Notes: generated from the letters alone by a model not told the origin. 64,000 nt of DNA from Rhodococcus sp. SBT000017 (GCF_003688915.1 NZ_REFU01000001.1:2604001-2668000); one strand, 5' to 3'; shown: positions 16,557 through 25,402, counted from the stretch's first letter. Numbers and translations: made by a program.

Positions 16557-17360
16557 TTATTGAGGATGCTCGTTGTCGGTGGTGGCGTCAACTGTTCCGG
16601 GTCGGGTGCGTTGGCGGTAGGACGGTCCTTCGATGACGAGGGTGTGCGCGGTGGAGGTCAGTCGGTCGATGGCGGATTGAGCGAGGAGGGTGTCGGCGGT
16701 CATGGTCAGCCACTCCGCCGGCTCCCGGTTGGAGGTGACGATGGTGGTCTTCTTGCGGTGGCGTTCGACGATGAGTTCGTAGAAGTCGCTGGTTTCGGTG
16801 GCATCGAGTGGGCGCAGCGCGAAGTCGTCGATGATCAGGACTTCGATGGCGGTCAGTCGCCGGATTTCGGCGTCGACGGTGTTGTCGAGTCGGGCCGCTC
16901 GGAGTCGGGTGAACAGTTTGTCCGATCGTGCGAACAGGACACTGTGTCGACGGCGGATGGCCATGTGTCCCAATGCTGTTGCCAGATGCGTCTTGCCGAC
17001 TCCGACGGGTCCGAGGATGATCGCGGACTGGTGAGCATCGAGGAAGCGTAGTGAGGTCAGATCTCCGAGCAGGGTCCGGTCGTATCGGAGATCGTCGTGG
17101 GTGTTCCAGTCCTCGAACGCCATCGCCGGATCCAGTCCTGCTTTGGTCGATCGCAATGTCGCCGAACGGGAGTCGCGGCGGTTGACTTCGTCGGAGAGGA
17201 GTACTTCGAGGAACCCGATGTGGCTGAGTTTGTGTTGCCGAGCCAGGGCTGCTCGTTCGGGGAGCGTGTCGGTGAGCGCGCCGAGTTTGAGGGCCTTGAG
17301 CAGTCGGACGAGGTCTGTGCCGACCGGTTCGGTGGTGGCTGGGGTGCGAGTGGTGGTCAT
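16557..17360 (-). CDS. istB: IS21-family helper ATPase IstB
   Basis: AAA+ helper of 267 residues with Walker A GPVGVGKTH near residue 117 and Walker B VLIIDDFAL near residue 177, followed by SNREPAEW (sensor region). IstB remodels target DNA and activates the IstA transposase. Its start overlaps the istA stop by 4 nt, as in other IS21 elements. Full length, so the element may be active. Confidence 0.96.
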   Translation of the reverse strand: MTTTRTPATTEPVGTDLVRLLKALKLGALTDTLPERAALARQHKLSHIGFLEVLLSDEVNRRDSRSATLRSTKAGLDPAMAFEDWNTHDDLRYDRTLLGDLTSLRFLDAHQSAIILGPVGVGKTHLATALGHMAIRRRHSVLFARSDKLFTRLRAARLDNTVDAEIRRLTAIEVLIIDDFALRPLDATETSDFYELIVERHRKKTTIVTSNREPAEWLTMTADTLLAQSAIDRLTSTAHTLVIEGPSYRQRTRPGTVDATTDNEHPQ

Positions 17361-18988
17361 GAGTGTCCTTCCGTGGATGCGGAGCCGGCGTCTACGACGG
17401 TCAGTGATGGTGTTGTGGTGGAACGGAATTCGGATGGGTCACGAGAGAATCGCGTCGATGCCTGTCCGACCGCTGCCGGTAAGGACGGTGCTGTCTTTTC
17501 GGTGGCCCGCTCCAACATGGACGCGATCTTGGTGACCGAGACGACATCGAGATCCAACGACAGTGAGCAGGCCTGTTCGACCCGCTCGGCTCCGTAACGT
17601 CTCACCAACCCTTGCAGCCGGTAGACACTACGAATCCGCGTCCAGGGCAGTGGGTCATCGAGGATCCGTTCGGCGTAGATCCCGATGTTGCGGCCATGGC
17701 CGTTGCAGGTTCTGATCAGTGAGGTGACATCGCGTAATGCGTAGTCGGACTTGTGTTCGGGGAGGTCGGCGCGGTCGGTACTGCGCCCACCTGCAGGTTG
17801 GCGGGGATGGATCTTCACCAGGGTGCCGCGGTGATAGAACTTGACCAGCTCGGTGTCGGCCCGGACCGACAGTGTCGAGCCGATCCACTGCTGCGGCAAC
17901 GAATACAGTGCCCGCCCGATCTCCGCGTGGAAGTCGCGGTGGACTTTGACGTCCTTGAAGATCGGCACGTCGTACTCCGGCGGCACCGGAAGCAGTACCG
18001 GCAGTTCGGAGTCCTCGAATACCTCGCGCGGTCGGGCGCATGTCGTGCCGTGAATACGCATACCCGCGGTGCTGCTGCACCACCGAACCGCCGCCTCCTG
18101 CGCTTGCTCTAGACTGTTGAATCGTTCACCGGCCCAGAAGTTTCCGCGCACATACTGCACGGTGCGTTCGACTTTCGGTTTGTCCTTCGGCGAGCGCACC
18201 CGCGCCGGGTCGGTGATGAACCCGACGTGGGCGCTGTAGTCGAGCCATCCATCGCTCAACCGCGGAGCGATCGGGTCCGCCCTCGTGACAACAGGTTTGA
18301 GATTGTCCGGGATCAAGACCGCGAACACGCCGCCGAAGAACTTCCATGCTGCTTCGCAGCCGGCAATGACCGCCACCAACGTCTGCGAATAGCTCAGCCA
18401 CACGAACATGTGCCGGCTGTAGACCGCGGTGAAGATCAGGGCGTGGACTTTGCGGGCCCGCCCGTCGTCGGGGTCGGTGAGCATCCCCAGATACCCGAAG
18501 TCGACCTGGCATTCGATCCCCGGTTCGCCGTCGACGACGCGGACGGTGAGGTTCTTGCGGCCGAAACCACACATCTCGGTGGAGAACCGGTGCAACGTCC
18601 GGTACGGCACCACGCATCCTTGACGGGCAAGGAGGACTTCGATTTTCGCGATCGTGAGCGGCTTGCGTTCACCGTCGCCTGCCACCCACTTGGTGATCTG
18701 CTCCTGATGGGGCACCAGTTGCTCCCATGCCGCGCCGTGACCGTGCGGCCGGTCGGGCCGGACAGTGGCGACGACCGCTGCGATCACCTCGTCGCTGACC
18801 GCGCCGGCATCGTCGGTTCTGCTCAGGCCGGCTGCTTGGGCTGCCTCGACGTAACGGCGGACCGTCTTACGATCCACACCGGCATGCTCGGCGATCGTGC
18901 GCAGCCCCGGAGCCGGCAGTGCCGCCGTCCCGAGCCACAGCCGTAGTACTTCTCTGATTTCGTTCACACTGATCTCCCGAAAAGCCAT
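17357..18988 (-). CDS. istA: IS21-family transposase IstA
   Basis: DDE transposase of 543 residues. The N-terminal HTH is GLRTIAEHAGVDRKTVRRYV. The rve core has the first Asp in CQVDFGYLGML, the second in LIPDNLKPVV, and the Glu in SPKDKPKVERTVQYVRGNFW. A C-terminal domain follows. ATG 18988 (MAFREISVNE) is the likely start. It works with IstB for cut-and-paste transposition. Confidence 0.95.
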   Translation of the reverse strand: MAFREISVNEIREVLRLWLGTAALPAPGLRTIAEHAGVDRKTVRRYVEAAQAAGLSRTDDAGAVSDEVIAAVVATVRPDRPHGHGAAWEQLVPHQEQITKWVAGDGERKPLTIAKIEVLLARQGCVVPYRTLHRFSTEMCGFGRKNLTVRVVDGEPGIECQVDFGYLGMLTDPDDGRARKVHALIFTAVYSRHMFVWLSYSQTLVAVIAGCEAAWKFFGGVFAVLIPDNLKPVVTRADPIAPRLSDGWLDYSAHVGFITDPARVRSPKDKPKVERTVQYVRGNFWAGERFNSLEQAQEAAVRWCSSTAGMRIHGTTCARPREVFEDSELPVLLPVPPEYDVPIFKDVKVHRDFHAEIGRALYSLPQQWIGSTLSVRADTELVKFYHRGTLVKIHPRQPAGGRSTDRADLPEHKSDYALRDVTSLIRTCNGHGRNIGIYAERILDDPLPWTRIRSVYRLQGLVRRYGAERVEQACSLSLDLDVVSVTKIASMLERATEKTAPSLPAAVGQASTRFSRDPSEFRSTTTPSLTVVDAGSASTEGHS

Positions 18989-19222
18989 GCTCACCGACCT
19001 CCGTGACGGACTTCGTGCTGTCACAGACGATCGAACGAGCAAACGACGGGACCACCGGCAAGGCGCGCCGGTGGTCCCATAACTGGCAATCCAGGTGGTC
19101 CCATCACCCTGGCAGAAATCAGGTCACGCTGGTCCCATGCTCATGGCAGACGACACTTGCCGCTGTTGAGCGGCTTACTCCCTCTTCCTCCCCTGGGGTT
19201 CGGCCCGCCACGAGATCCCGCG

Positions 19223-20188
19223 ATGACACCGGGGTCCGACTCCGAGATATCCAGGAATGAGGACAACCGAAATACTTGGCGTATAGATTCCGAGGCCGTA
19301 CTGGATGCTGTCATGCAGGTGTGCCGAAATGGGAGCCCTGTTCGGTGTAGTCATGGTTCGCGGACGGTTGGCGTTGATCCGATTGCCGACGATGTGTCTG
19401 GTCGCGTTCATGGCGTGTGGGTTCAGGTTGCTAATCGTCTGGCTCCTCTGCGTGATCGGCCCTCGGCGTGGGCATTCGAGTGGGACTTGACCTCAGGGGT
19501 GGCCCGGCGCAGCCCGATCGTGAGCGCGACTCAGACGTGGGCTGAGCTCGGCGTTGATCTGAGTCGGCCGATTCCGGATGGTTTGGCGAAGCTGGATCTT
19601 GGGGACGCCACAGCATCGGTGCTGGCGCAGCTCGTTTCCGGTGGGCCGGGAACTGTGCTCCAAGAGGTCGGTGTGGAATGCCGTCCATCGGGTGCACATC
19701 GGCGTATGCAGTTCACGGCACACTTTCTCCACGACGGCATCGGCCCTACTGGTGAACCTCATCGGGTTGTTCGGGGAGTGTCTGTGGATATTGGTCCTTC
19801 GGAGGGTACTGAACACATCGATCGACGTAACGCGGGTCTGGATACGCTGGTTGCACGGTCGCTGTCCGATCCCTCGGAGTATCGCGCGATCGCTGACCCC
19901 GATTCACTTCAGCTTTTGTACTGGTATGGCGACGCTCCGACTGGCATTGCATGGCAAACAAGCCACTTACCCGGCGCTAAACCGGTTCTACACCCCGGTG
20001 ACATTCCTGATGCAATCCGAATCGGACAATCCTTGAAAGTTGCGCAAGCCGGGGCTGTGGAATCGGCCGAATTTCGTTTTCTGACACCCTATTCGGATTA
20101 TGTCGCGGTGTCGGTGTCTGCGAGAGCTATCGACCTCGATGACCGCTCCAGAGCAATCCTGGTGACGCTCCGACCACAGGTTCCGTAA
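19223..20188 (+). CDS. hypothetical protein with PAS/GAF-like regions
   Basis: Soluble protein of about 321 residues. The central part (WAFEWDLTSGVARRSP, then LAQLVSGGPGTVLQEVGVEC, then FLHDGIGPTGEPHRVVRGVSVDI) reads like a PAS sensory fold, and the C-terminal part ends in SVSARAIDLDDRSRAILVTL. Similar proteins occur in mycolata, sometimes beside GAF/ANTAR regulators; I cannot name a confirmed family. The start lies close to the IS21 right end, so an original 5' end or promoter may have been displaced. Plain ATG 19223 is used. Confidence 0.6.
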   Translation: MTPGSDSEISRNEDNRNTWRIDSEAVLDAVMQVCRNGSPVRCSHGSRTVGVDPIADDVSGRVHGVWVQVANRLAPLRDRPSAWAFEWDLTSGVARRSPIVSATQTWAELGVDLSRPIPDGLAKLDLGDATASVLAQLVSGGPGTVLQEVGVECRPSGAHRRMQFTAHFLHDGIGPTGEPHRVVRGVSVDIGPSEGTEHIDRRNAGLDTLVARSLSDPSEYRAIADPDSLQLLYWYGDAPTGIAWQTSHLPGAKPVLHPGDIPDAIRIGQSLKVAQAGAVESAEFRFLTPYSDYVAVSVSARAIDLDDRSRAILVTLRPQVP

Positions 20189-20385
20189 TTTCTGTTTCCG
20201 TTGCCAAGACAAGCCAGCTGTTGGTAGCGTTTGCCTACGCTCACCGAGCGCCTGTGGCACGCACCTTGTAGTAGTCGGGGCGGCCTCCACGTCTTTTTCG
20301 GACGTTCCACTCTCCTGCCCGAATTCTGCCTGACGCTGCTTTTAAGCGTAATGGCGTCTGGGCAGACGGACCTTACGAGGAATCA

Positions 20386-21690
20386 GTGCGGAAGAAAGTC
20401 GTGAAGAAGCCAGCAGTTCGCTCGTTCGCAAGGTTGTTGGCTACTGGTCTTACCTGCTTGGTCGTCATCGCGGCACCTAGCGTCACCGCCAGCGCGCAAC
20501 CAGTCGAGCCCAGCCCCTCGGGGGGCGACTCCGCTCCGGTGGAGGTTCAGGTGCCGTCGATAAACGAGGCGCCGGGCGACATAGAGGGCACTCCACCTGG
20601 CCAGAATGCGCCTCCAGTCGAGGTGCCACCGGACTCCGGAGCGACGACCACCTCAGGTCAGAAGGTGGTCGAAAAGCGGAGTTCTCGCGAAGTGACCGAC
20701 CCTGCCGAAGCGGAGGAAATTGCACAAAGGCTGACACAGAAGCATGCCGAGGAGTCGGGTATATCTGCACGCCAATCCGGTCCTATATGTTTCCAAACAC
20801 GTTTTCAGTCGTGCAAAACATATTCGACCATCGTCGAGCAATTCATTCAACCCAATTTCCCTAACGGCCCGTTGGAGCCGATCGGAAACTGGGTCATCGA
20901 CGTCACTCTCCAGGTCCGTAGCCCTCTTCAGACACAGACCAAAGAAAACGTGATCCAATTCTACGGCGATGTCTCGTCGACTTCTCCAACAACCACCATT
21001 CCGGGTACGTACTCTTTCCAACTCGTTGTTCTCGATCTCGCCAACGACAGCACCACTACCTATCCCGCCTACGTTTTTCCGATGGTCATCGGAGGGACTG
21101 GGTACCAGCAGTACGAGCATTATGTGACGAGAAACGCGACAAACGCGTTCGACAAGCGAACGCTTCAATTCATATACATTGGAGACTCGCCGGCGAACGA
21201 CTTGGATGGTACTCCCGTTCGCACGCGCACCACCGGCCAGCAATTCAGGTGTGATGCTGCTCAATCAGTCAACTACGGCACCGGCTGCGTCAACCCGAAC
21301 GAGAAGCCGACTGTCCAGTACACCCAAGCAGCGTTCCCGAACATATCTCAGACAGTTAAGGCTGGCCAGGCTGCCTTTGGTTTCGGAATTCCTGGTACTG
21401 GCGCGCCGCTGACTCGTGGAAATTCTGCTGACAATCAGGCAAATCGGGACGCCGCATGCCCACGGTCGTCACAACAGCGGTTGGATCTACTCGGCGAGAA
21501 ACCTCTCAACATGAAAGACCCATCCTGCGATGAATACCCTTTCGCATCGACCGTGCAGGGCGGCTACGGGTCGACCGTCCGATGGGTCCCTCTTACCGAG
21601 AACAATAAACAAGGCACCCTTATGGTCGAATTTTACCGCGGGAACAGAGTGATGCCCGGTGACGACTACTTCGTTTCGGCAATCGGCTGA
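20386..21690 (+). CDS. secreted protein with NucA/NucB-like nuclease domain
   Basis: Protein of 434 residues with a signal peptide (cleavage near TASAQPV). A Pro-rich linker and a charged helix (EEIAQRLTQKHAEES) follow, then a beta-rich middle domain (residues 130-280). The C-terminal 70 residues contain CDEYPFASTVQGG, VPLTENNKQG and a final VMPGDDYFVSAIG, the arrangement of NucA/NucB deoxyribonucleases. GAGGAA lies 6 nt before GTG 20386. It would act on DNA outside the cell or in a neighbour. The gene 58 bp downstream also encodes a secreted protein and may be its partner. Confidence 0.7.
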   Translation: MRKKVVKKPAVRSFARLLATGLTCLVVIAAPSVTASAQPVEPSPSGGDSAPVEVQVPSINEAPGDIEGTPPGQNAPPVEVPPDSGATTTSGQKVVEKRSSREVTDPAEAEEIAQRLTQKHAEESGISARQSGPICFQTRFQSCKTYSTIVEQFIQPNFPNGPLEPIGNWVIDVTLQVRSPLQTQTKENVIQFYGDVSSTSPTTTIPGTYSFQLVVLDLANDSTTTYPAYVFPMVIGGTGYQQYEHYVTRNATNAFDKRTLQFIYIGDSPANDLDGTPVRTRTTGQQFRCDAAQSVNYGTGCVNPNEKPTVQYTQAAFPNISQTVKAGQAAFGFGIPGTGAPLTRGNSADNQANRDAACPRSSQQRLDLLGEKPLNMKDPSCDEYPFASTVQGGYGSTVRWVPLTENNKQGTLMVEFYRGNRVMPGDDYFVSAIG

Positions 21691-21748
21691 ACGAGCCCGT
21701 TTCATCTTCAGAATCCGATAAAAGGTACCCAACGGAAAGGCCTCGAAC

Positions 21749-22522
21749 ATGAGAACTCGACCACTACGTAAAACAGCTACCATCGCCGCCCTGCTAGGAG
21801 CGTTGGTGCTCGCCGCTCCAGGCGCTGCTAGCGCGGACGTTGTCACCGGTTGGGTCGGCCCAGCAGGAAGTAACGGCGCAGGTGTTCAGTTCCTGAACAC
21901 CTCCACAATCATCAATTCGCCCAACCTGACCGCACAGTCGAAGATCTACTCTGTCTTCGGCCAGCAGGTCGCACCCGGTGACATCGGCGTGCGAGCTCGA
22001 CTGTTCAAGAGCGGAGCATTGTGTGAGGCTGTCGGCTACAAGTACAGCTCCACCGGTACAGCTTCACTGACACTGGGCACGACCGCGACCTGCGGGACAG
22101 GTTCGTACAACAGTCACGGTTTCACTGCGGTATGGGATGGAAGCAAATACCGCGAAGCCCTGACTTTCCCGAGCAACCCGCTGGACTGGACCGCCCCGGC
22201 TGCCCGGTCCGCGACCACCTCCGAGTCCGAAACGACCACTGTCGAGTCGGGAACCAATGCAGCGGGTCAATCCTTCGGACCGGGCGACACCGCACCGTCC
22301 GACGCGGAATTGCCCGACCTCGTCGCTGCGATCGGCACCGACGGAGTGCAGGGATACATCCTCAAGCAGGACCTCGACAGCGGAGCCACGTCGCCGGCCG
22401 AAGCTTCTAAGCTGCGCAAGCAGAACATCGACGGCACCGAGGTGTTCGGATCTGCCCCTAAGACTGTTCCCGTGTACGCGGAGGACGGAACGACTCAGGT
22501 CAGCGAGTTCGCGATTTCCTGA
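21749..22522 (+). CDS. secreted hypothetical protein beside the nuclease-like gene
   Basis: Protein of 257 residues with a clear signal peptide (cleavage near GAASADV). The N-terminal half is beta-rich (GWVGPAGSNGAGVQFLN, VRARLFKSGALCEAVGYKYS) with a Cys pair. After a Ser/Thr linker, the C-terminal part (PDLVAAIGTDGVQGYILKQD, VPVYAEDGTTQVSEFAIS) resembles segments found at the ends of other actinobacterial secreted proteins. GGAAAGG lies 7 nt before ATG 21749. It is probably co-transcribed with the NucA/NucB-like gene. An immunity, carrier or binding role is possible but unproven. Confidence 0.6.
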   Translation: MRTRPLRKTATIAALLGALVLAAPGAASADVVTGWVGPAGSNGAGVQFLNTSTIINSPNLTAQSKIYSVFGQQVAPGDIGVRARLFKSGALCEAVGYKYSSTGTASLTLGTTATCGTGSYNSHGFTAVWDGSKYREALTFPSNPLDWTAPAARSATTSESETTTVESGTNAAGQSFGPGDTAPSDAELPDLVAAIGTDGVQGYILKQDLDSGATSPAEASKLRKQNIDGTEVFGSAPKTVPVYAEDGTTQVSEFAIS

Positions 22523-22528
22523 CACCGT

Positions 22529-22565
22529 CGATGGCCGGTCCCGGCGTTCTCGGGGCCGGCCATCG
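22529..22565. terminator. bidirectional hairpin between convergent genes
   Basis: A 10-bp perfect stem (CGATGGCCGG with CCGGCCATCG) plus further GC pairs lies between the stop of the plus-strand secreted protein and the stop of the minus-strand DUF6924-like gene. Position and strength suit a shared terminator, though no long T run follows. Confidence 0.65.
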
Positions 22566-22573
22566 AGCTGCGG

Positions 22574-23374
22574 TTATGCCGGGCGTCGCCGTGGGGCGGG
22601 TTGCGGCGGATAGAAGACTTTCATCGCGGCCTGTAGATCCAAACTCGATGGATCCAAGAAGATCGTCCAGTAACTGTCGATCAGGGGCAGATGAATGCCA
22701 TACCCCCTCCCCCCGTGCTCGAGGACTTCCAACATTTCGTCGCGACCGACTTTTAGATCAGGTCGGTGGGTTTGACCAGCCAATACGGTGTATGTGTCGT
22801 ACAAATCATTATTGAGTCTCGCGGTCAGGGTGGGTGCGTGGTTCGCCTCGAGATCTTGTCGTAGTTGCTGAACGACTGGTGTCTCCTCTGCGCGGTTTGC
22901 AGCACCGACCAAATCCTCATGGTTCACGCTCCGTTCCGCCGGAAGCGGCTCCGCGGGTGTACCGCGGTACACCCCGTCAGGGTCGGCCTGGGAGCGCAGC
23001 TCGTCGAAACTCAGGTTTGCTATGGACAGGTTGTTCTCCACCACCGCGAGTCGACTGGGAATCACGCGGAACGAGGCAGGTGCGACGCCTTCTGCAATAT
23101 CGAGGACGAGAACGGGATGCTCGGGCTGTTCACACGCTTGTCGGTCGACCACAAACACGTAATACGGCGGTGGTGACGGGATCAATTCGGCAAGATCGGT
23201 TGGTGTCAGGTCACTGAACTCGCTGTCGTCGACCACGGTAAGGAAAGCCTGTGCCTCGGTTCCGTCGGCTTGTCGGTGAGAAGCTTGGGCATCAGCTGCA
23301 ATCTGCTGCCAGACATCGTCGGCGGCGAAATGGGTACGAACGAGCAGGGATTGACCTTCCGGGAGAGTAGGCAT
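22574..23374 (-). CDS. DUF6924-like hypothetical protein
   Basis: Soluble protein of 266 residues. The first 130 residues (MPTLPEGQSLLVRTHFAADD, YYVFVVDRQACEQPEHPVLV, FRVIPSRLAVVENNLSIANL) match my memory of the actinobacterial DUF6924 domain. The C-terminal half contains a second domain starting TPVVQQLRQDLEANHAPT and ending FYPPQPAPRRR. No catalytic motif is visible. It lies alone between the secreted-protein pair and the plasmid-like small genes. Confidence 0.6.
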   Translation of the reverse strand: MPTLPEGQSLLVRTHFAADDVWQQIAADAQASHRQADGTEAQAFLTVVDDSEFSDLTPTDLAELIPSPPPYYVFVVDRQACEQPEHPVLVLDIAEGVAPASFRVIPSRLAVVENNLSIANLSFDELRSQADPDGVYRGTPAEPLPAERSVNHEDLVGAANRAEETPVVQQLRQDLEANHAPTLTARLNNDLYDTYTVLAGQTHRPDLKVGRDEMLEVLEHGGRGYGIHLPLIDSYWTIFLDPSSLDLQAAMKVFYPPQPAPRRRPA

Positions 23375-23451
23375 AGCTCGACACTACCTCTCCGGCCTGT
23401 CATCGGACGGCCAGTTGCTTTGTCTCGCTGAGTAACCCGCACATATAAGCT

Positions 23452-23655
23452 TTAGTCAGCGTTCATACGTTCGGCAGCTGACGGGGACGGATATTCAACT
23501 GCGCTGGTGAGCGCGTCAAGACCACCCACTGCGGTGTTGTTCCCGTTGATGGAACGTCTGGCGGCGTGGTGTAGCTGCGTCAGAGCGATTGCGCGGGCGG
23601 TCATCTCGGCGATTTCGGCGGGTAGTGGTGGTCCGTCGATGGTTCGGATTCGCAT
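23452..23655 (-). CDS. short conserved protein, MRIRTIDGPP family, copy 1
   Basis: Product of 67 residues beginning MRIRTIDGPPLPAEIAEMTA. The same first 17 residues begin a second small gene at 31691-31834, so this is a small repeated family. The frame stays open upstream (LSVPDATLEA before the Met) and that upstream stretch is also similar in both copies, so translation may start earlier. Function unknown. Both copies lie beside mobile or toxin-antitoxin genes. Confidence 0.45.
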   Translation of the reverse strand: MRIRTIDGPPLPAEIAEMTARAIALTQLHHAARRSINGNNTAVGGLDALTSAVEYPSPSAAERMNAD

Positions 23656-23765
23656 GGCCTCGAGTGTGGCATCGGGTACCGACAGATTGTGTTGCGCTGC
23701 AACGGGTTGAAGCCTGAACCGCGCGTGCACGAGCGGCCCGTCTGCGCTGTGGTCGGGGTGTAGCA

Positions 23766-23814
23766 GTGCGGAGCGCAGCGGAGTTCGATTCGGCGGACGC
23801 CCGCAGGGTGGCCC
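23766..23814. repeat. partial third copy of the 264-bp non-coding repeat
   Basis: About 49 bp (starting GTGCGGAGCGCAGCGGAGTT and ending near CGCAGGGTGGCC) match the 3' end of the two 264-bp repeats at 25092 and 30451. Only the terminal part is present. Confidence 0.6.
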
Positions 23815-23857
23815 GACCCTGCTCCCTCACGCTTTCCCGATCCCAGGCAATGGAGAA

Positions 23858-23886
23858 GGCCCGCACCCGGTGTGGGGTGCGGGCCT
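23858..23886. terminator. terminator of the minus-strand small-gene cluster
   Basis: An 11-bp GC stem (GGCCCGCACCC with its complement) around a 6-nt loop. It lies 27 bp beyond the stop of the last small gene on the minus strand. Confidence 0.7.
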
Positions 23887-23912
23887 TTCGGTCTACGGGC
23901 TGTGAGCCGGTG

Positions 23913-24077
23913 TCAGGGCTGTTCGGCTGGTGGGGTGGTCGGGCGCCCTTCGGCGGCGTCACGGATCCACTGGGGTACCTCGAGGCCGTCGCGTTCGTAC
24001 AACGCGACCGATGCCCGTGCTGCGGCCCGCGCGACCTGTGGTCGGGCTGCGGTGGTGCGCTTCTCGGTGGTGGTCAT
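23913..24077 (-). CDS. 54-residue hypothetical protein, plasmid-type cluster
   Basis: The product begins MTTTEKRTTAARPQVARAAA and continues ASVALYERDGLEVPQWIRDA with a Pro-rich tail. It has AGGAGG 6 nt before the ATG and overlaps the preceding gene by 4 nt (ATGA), good evidence that it is translated. Function unknown. Small proteins of this style accompany ardC on actinobacterial plasmids and integrative elements. Confidence 0.65.
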   Translation of the reverse strand: MTTTEKRTTAARPQVARAAARASVALYERDGLEVPQWIRDAAEGRPTTPPAEQP

Positions 24078-24382
24078 CGTGGGTCCTCCTGCTCGTTCTG
24101 GTTGTCAGTGTCCTCGGTTTGTGCCGGTGACGCCAGTGCTCGCCACAATGCCCGGGTTGCGACAGCGCGCAGGACGTCTCGTTCGGTTCGGGTGATGAGC
24201 GGTGAGTCGGTCACCGGTGTGTAGATGTCCCAGCCCAGGGCGGCTTCGGCTTCGTTGTCGCTGGTGGTGCGTTCGAGGCACCAGGTGATCCGTTGCCAGG
24301 CTTGGGCGCGTTTGTCGGCCACGGTGCGTTGGCGGACGGTCAGGGCGACCCTGTGTCCAGTGTTCACTGCTTGAGCGGGCAT
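24074..24382 (-). CDS. 102-residue hypothetical protein
   Basis: Starts ATG 24382 (MPAQAVNTGHRVALTVRQRT) with GGAAGGA about 9 nt upstream. The rest is helical (AQAWQRITWCLERTTSDNEA, TRTERDVLRAVATRALWRAL) and acidic at the end. It is coupled to the next gene by an ATGA overlap. No known domain. Part of the ardC-led minus-strand cluster. Confidence 0.65.
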   Translation of the reverse strand: MPAQAVNTGHRVALTVRQRTVADKRAQAWQRITWCLERTTSDNEAEAALGWDIYTPVTDSPLITRTERDVLRAVATRALWRALASPAQTEDTDNQNEQEDPR

Positions 24383-24417
24383 CAGGGGCGTTCCTTCCAG
24401 GTGGTGCGAGGTTGGTT

Positions 24418-24443
24418 GCCCCGGTGCCGTCAGGCACCGGGGC
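24418..24443. terminator. hairpin between two small genes
   Basis: GCCCCGGTGCC and its perfect complement around GTCA. It lies just after the stop of the gene at 24450-24749 on the minus strand and may end or attenuate that transcript. Confidence 0.6.
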
Positions 24444-24449
24444 GGGTGG

Positions 24450-24749
24450 TCACAGGCGTGCGGTTCCGCGGACGATGTCGCCTTCGATGTAGGTGAATCC
24501 GTCTCCTCGGCCGTCACGGAGCGCGAAGTGGTAGTCCGCTTGGATCCAGACGGTATCGAAGTGTCCGGCGCCGGTGAGGGTGCCGAGTAGGTCGCGGTCG
24601 GCTCCGTTGGGGAAGAACGCGACTCCGGACGAGGGCGGGTAGTAGCGGCCCAGGGTGTCGATCAGGGATTCGACGCTCCGACATTCGGCGGCCGCGTCGA
24701 GGGCCTTGTCGTAGGTGGTCCAGTAGTCGTCGTTGTCGTTGGTGGTCAT
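24450..24749 (-). CDS. 99-residue hypothetical protein
   Basis: An acidic soluble protein beginning MTTNDNDDYWTTYDKALDAA. It has SLIDTLGRYYPPSSGVAFFP and WIQADYHFALRDGRGDGFTY. No recognised domain. The ribosome binding site GAGGAG lies about 9 nt upstream of the ATG. It belongs to the run of small genes downstream of ardC. Confidence 0.65.
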   Translation of the reverse strand: MTTNDNDDYWTTYDKALDAAAECRSVESLIDTLGRYYPPSSGVAFFPNGADRDLLGTLTGAGHFDTVWIQADYHFALRDGRGDGFTYIEGDIVRGTARL

Positions 24750-24794
24750 GGCTTTTGCTCCTCTGTCTGGTCGATCGGTGGTGGGCGTGGCGGG

Positions 24795-25031
24795 TCAGTA
24801 GTCCTCGTCCCACCGCTCTCCTGCGTAGGTGGGGTCGAAGTCGGCGGGTGCGTGGGCCGGGTAGCGGCGTCGGAGGTCGTCCTCGAGGTCGAGGCGGTCT
24901 TGCCAGTGCTTGTCGCATCTCGGGTGCGCTACTCCGGTTCCGGACAGTGCGTCCCGGTCTTCGATGTCGCCGGTGCAGTCGGGTCCGTCCGCGATGCAGG
25001 TAGCGGTCTCGGTGTTCGTGGTCTCAGTCAT
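24795..25031 (-). CDS. 78-residue hypothetical protein with Cys/His residues
   Basis: Starts ATG 25031 (MTETTNTETATCIADGPDCT). It has three Cys and two nearby His (TCIADGPDC, then HPRCDKHW), which could form a zinc site, then an acidic C-terminus ending AGERWDEDY. Similar short proteins occur in actinobacterial plasmids and phages. Function unknown. Confidence 0.6.
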   Translation of the reverse strand: MTETTNTETATCIADGPDCTGDIEDRDALSGTGVAHPRCDKHWQDRLDLEDDLRRRYPAHAPADFDPTYAGERWDEDY

Positions 25032-25091
25032 AACTGTTGCTGCCCTTCGGAACTGGTGCCGGGTCGGTCTTGCGTCCTCCCCCCGTTTTTT

Positions 25092-25355
25092 CGCCGTTTC
25101 TGGCGTGAGGAGAGAAGGCAGCGCACGGGGCCGACGGGGCAACCCTTCGGCCGGACAGTTTTCGTGGGAGCGGAGCGAGCACGGGACGAAAAGTGTTCGG
25201 AGCCTTCGGTCGTAGCGCAGCGGAGCGAGGGGTTGAGGCGGCGGGCACGGGTGATGAATGCTCGCCGGTAGCCAGAACCGGAGTGAAAAAACGTCTTTGC
25301 TCTTCCACGGTGCGGAGCGCAGCGGAGCTCGATTCGGTGGACACCGCAGGTGGCC
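25092..25355. repeat. 264-bp non-coding direct repeat, copy 1
   Basis: Begins CGCCGTTTCTGGCGTGAGG and ends at GCAGGTGGCC. Copy 2 at 30451-30714 has the same length and long identical stretches, such as CGGACAGTTTTCGTGGGAGC and GGACGAAAAGTGTTCGGAGC. Neither copy contains a conserved reading frame. It carries internal GGAGCG-AGCGAG motifs and inverted repeats that could fold as RNA. It accounts for the gap between the ardC 3' end and the next gene. Confidence 0.8.
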
Positions 25356-25402
25356 TGATCCGCCGGCCGGAACATTTCGGCCGGCGGACCATCCCCGACC
25401 CG

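Larger units (their letters stand above)
16494..19147. mobile_element. IS21-family insertion sequence
   Basis: The istA/istB pair is bounded by inverted arrays of related repeats. The left end reads GCCAGGGTGATGGGACCACC then ATTGCCAGT. The right end carries the inverse (ACTGGCAAT, GGTGGTCCCATCACCCTGGC), plus a further GGTCCCATG copy further out. Multiple terminal repeats are usual in IS21 elements, where they bind IstA. Exact outer ends are uncertain by about 20 bp, and I could not find a convincing target duplication. A GGGACCACCGGC inverted repeat at 19048-19079 lies inside the right end. Confidence 0.8.

Noticed and set aside
16405..19223. tRNA or attachment site next to the mobile segments
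   Set aside because: I looked for a cloverleaf and for a duplicated tRNA 3' end around the IS and the ardC element and found none.
23766..24224. Plus-strand frame over the small minus-strand genes
   Set aside because: Antisense to genes with strong ribosome binding sites and ATGA overlaps.
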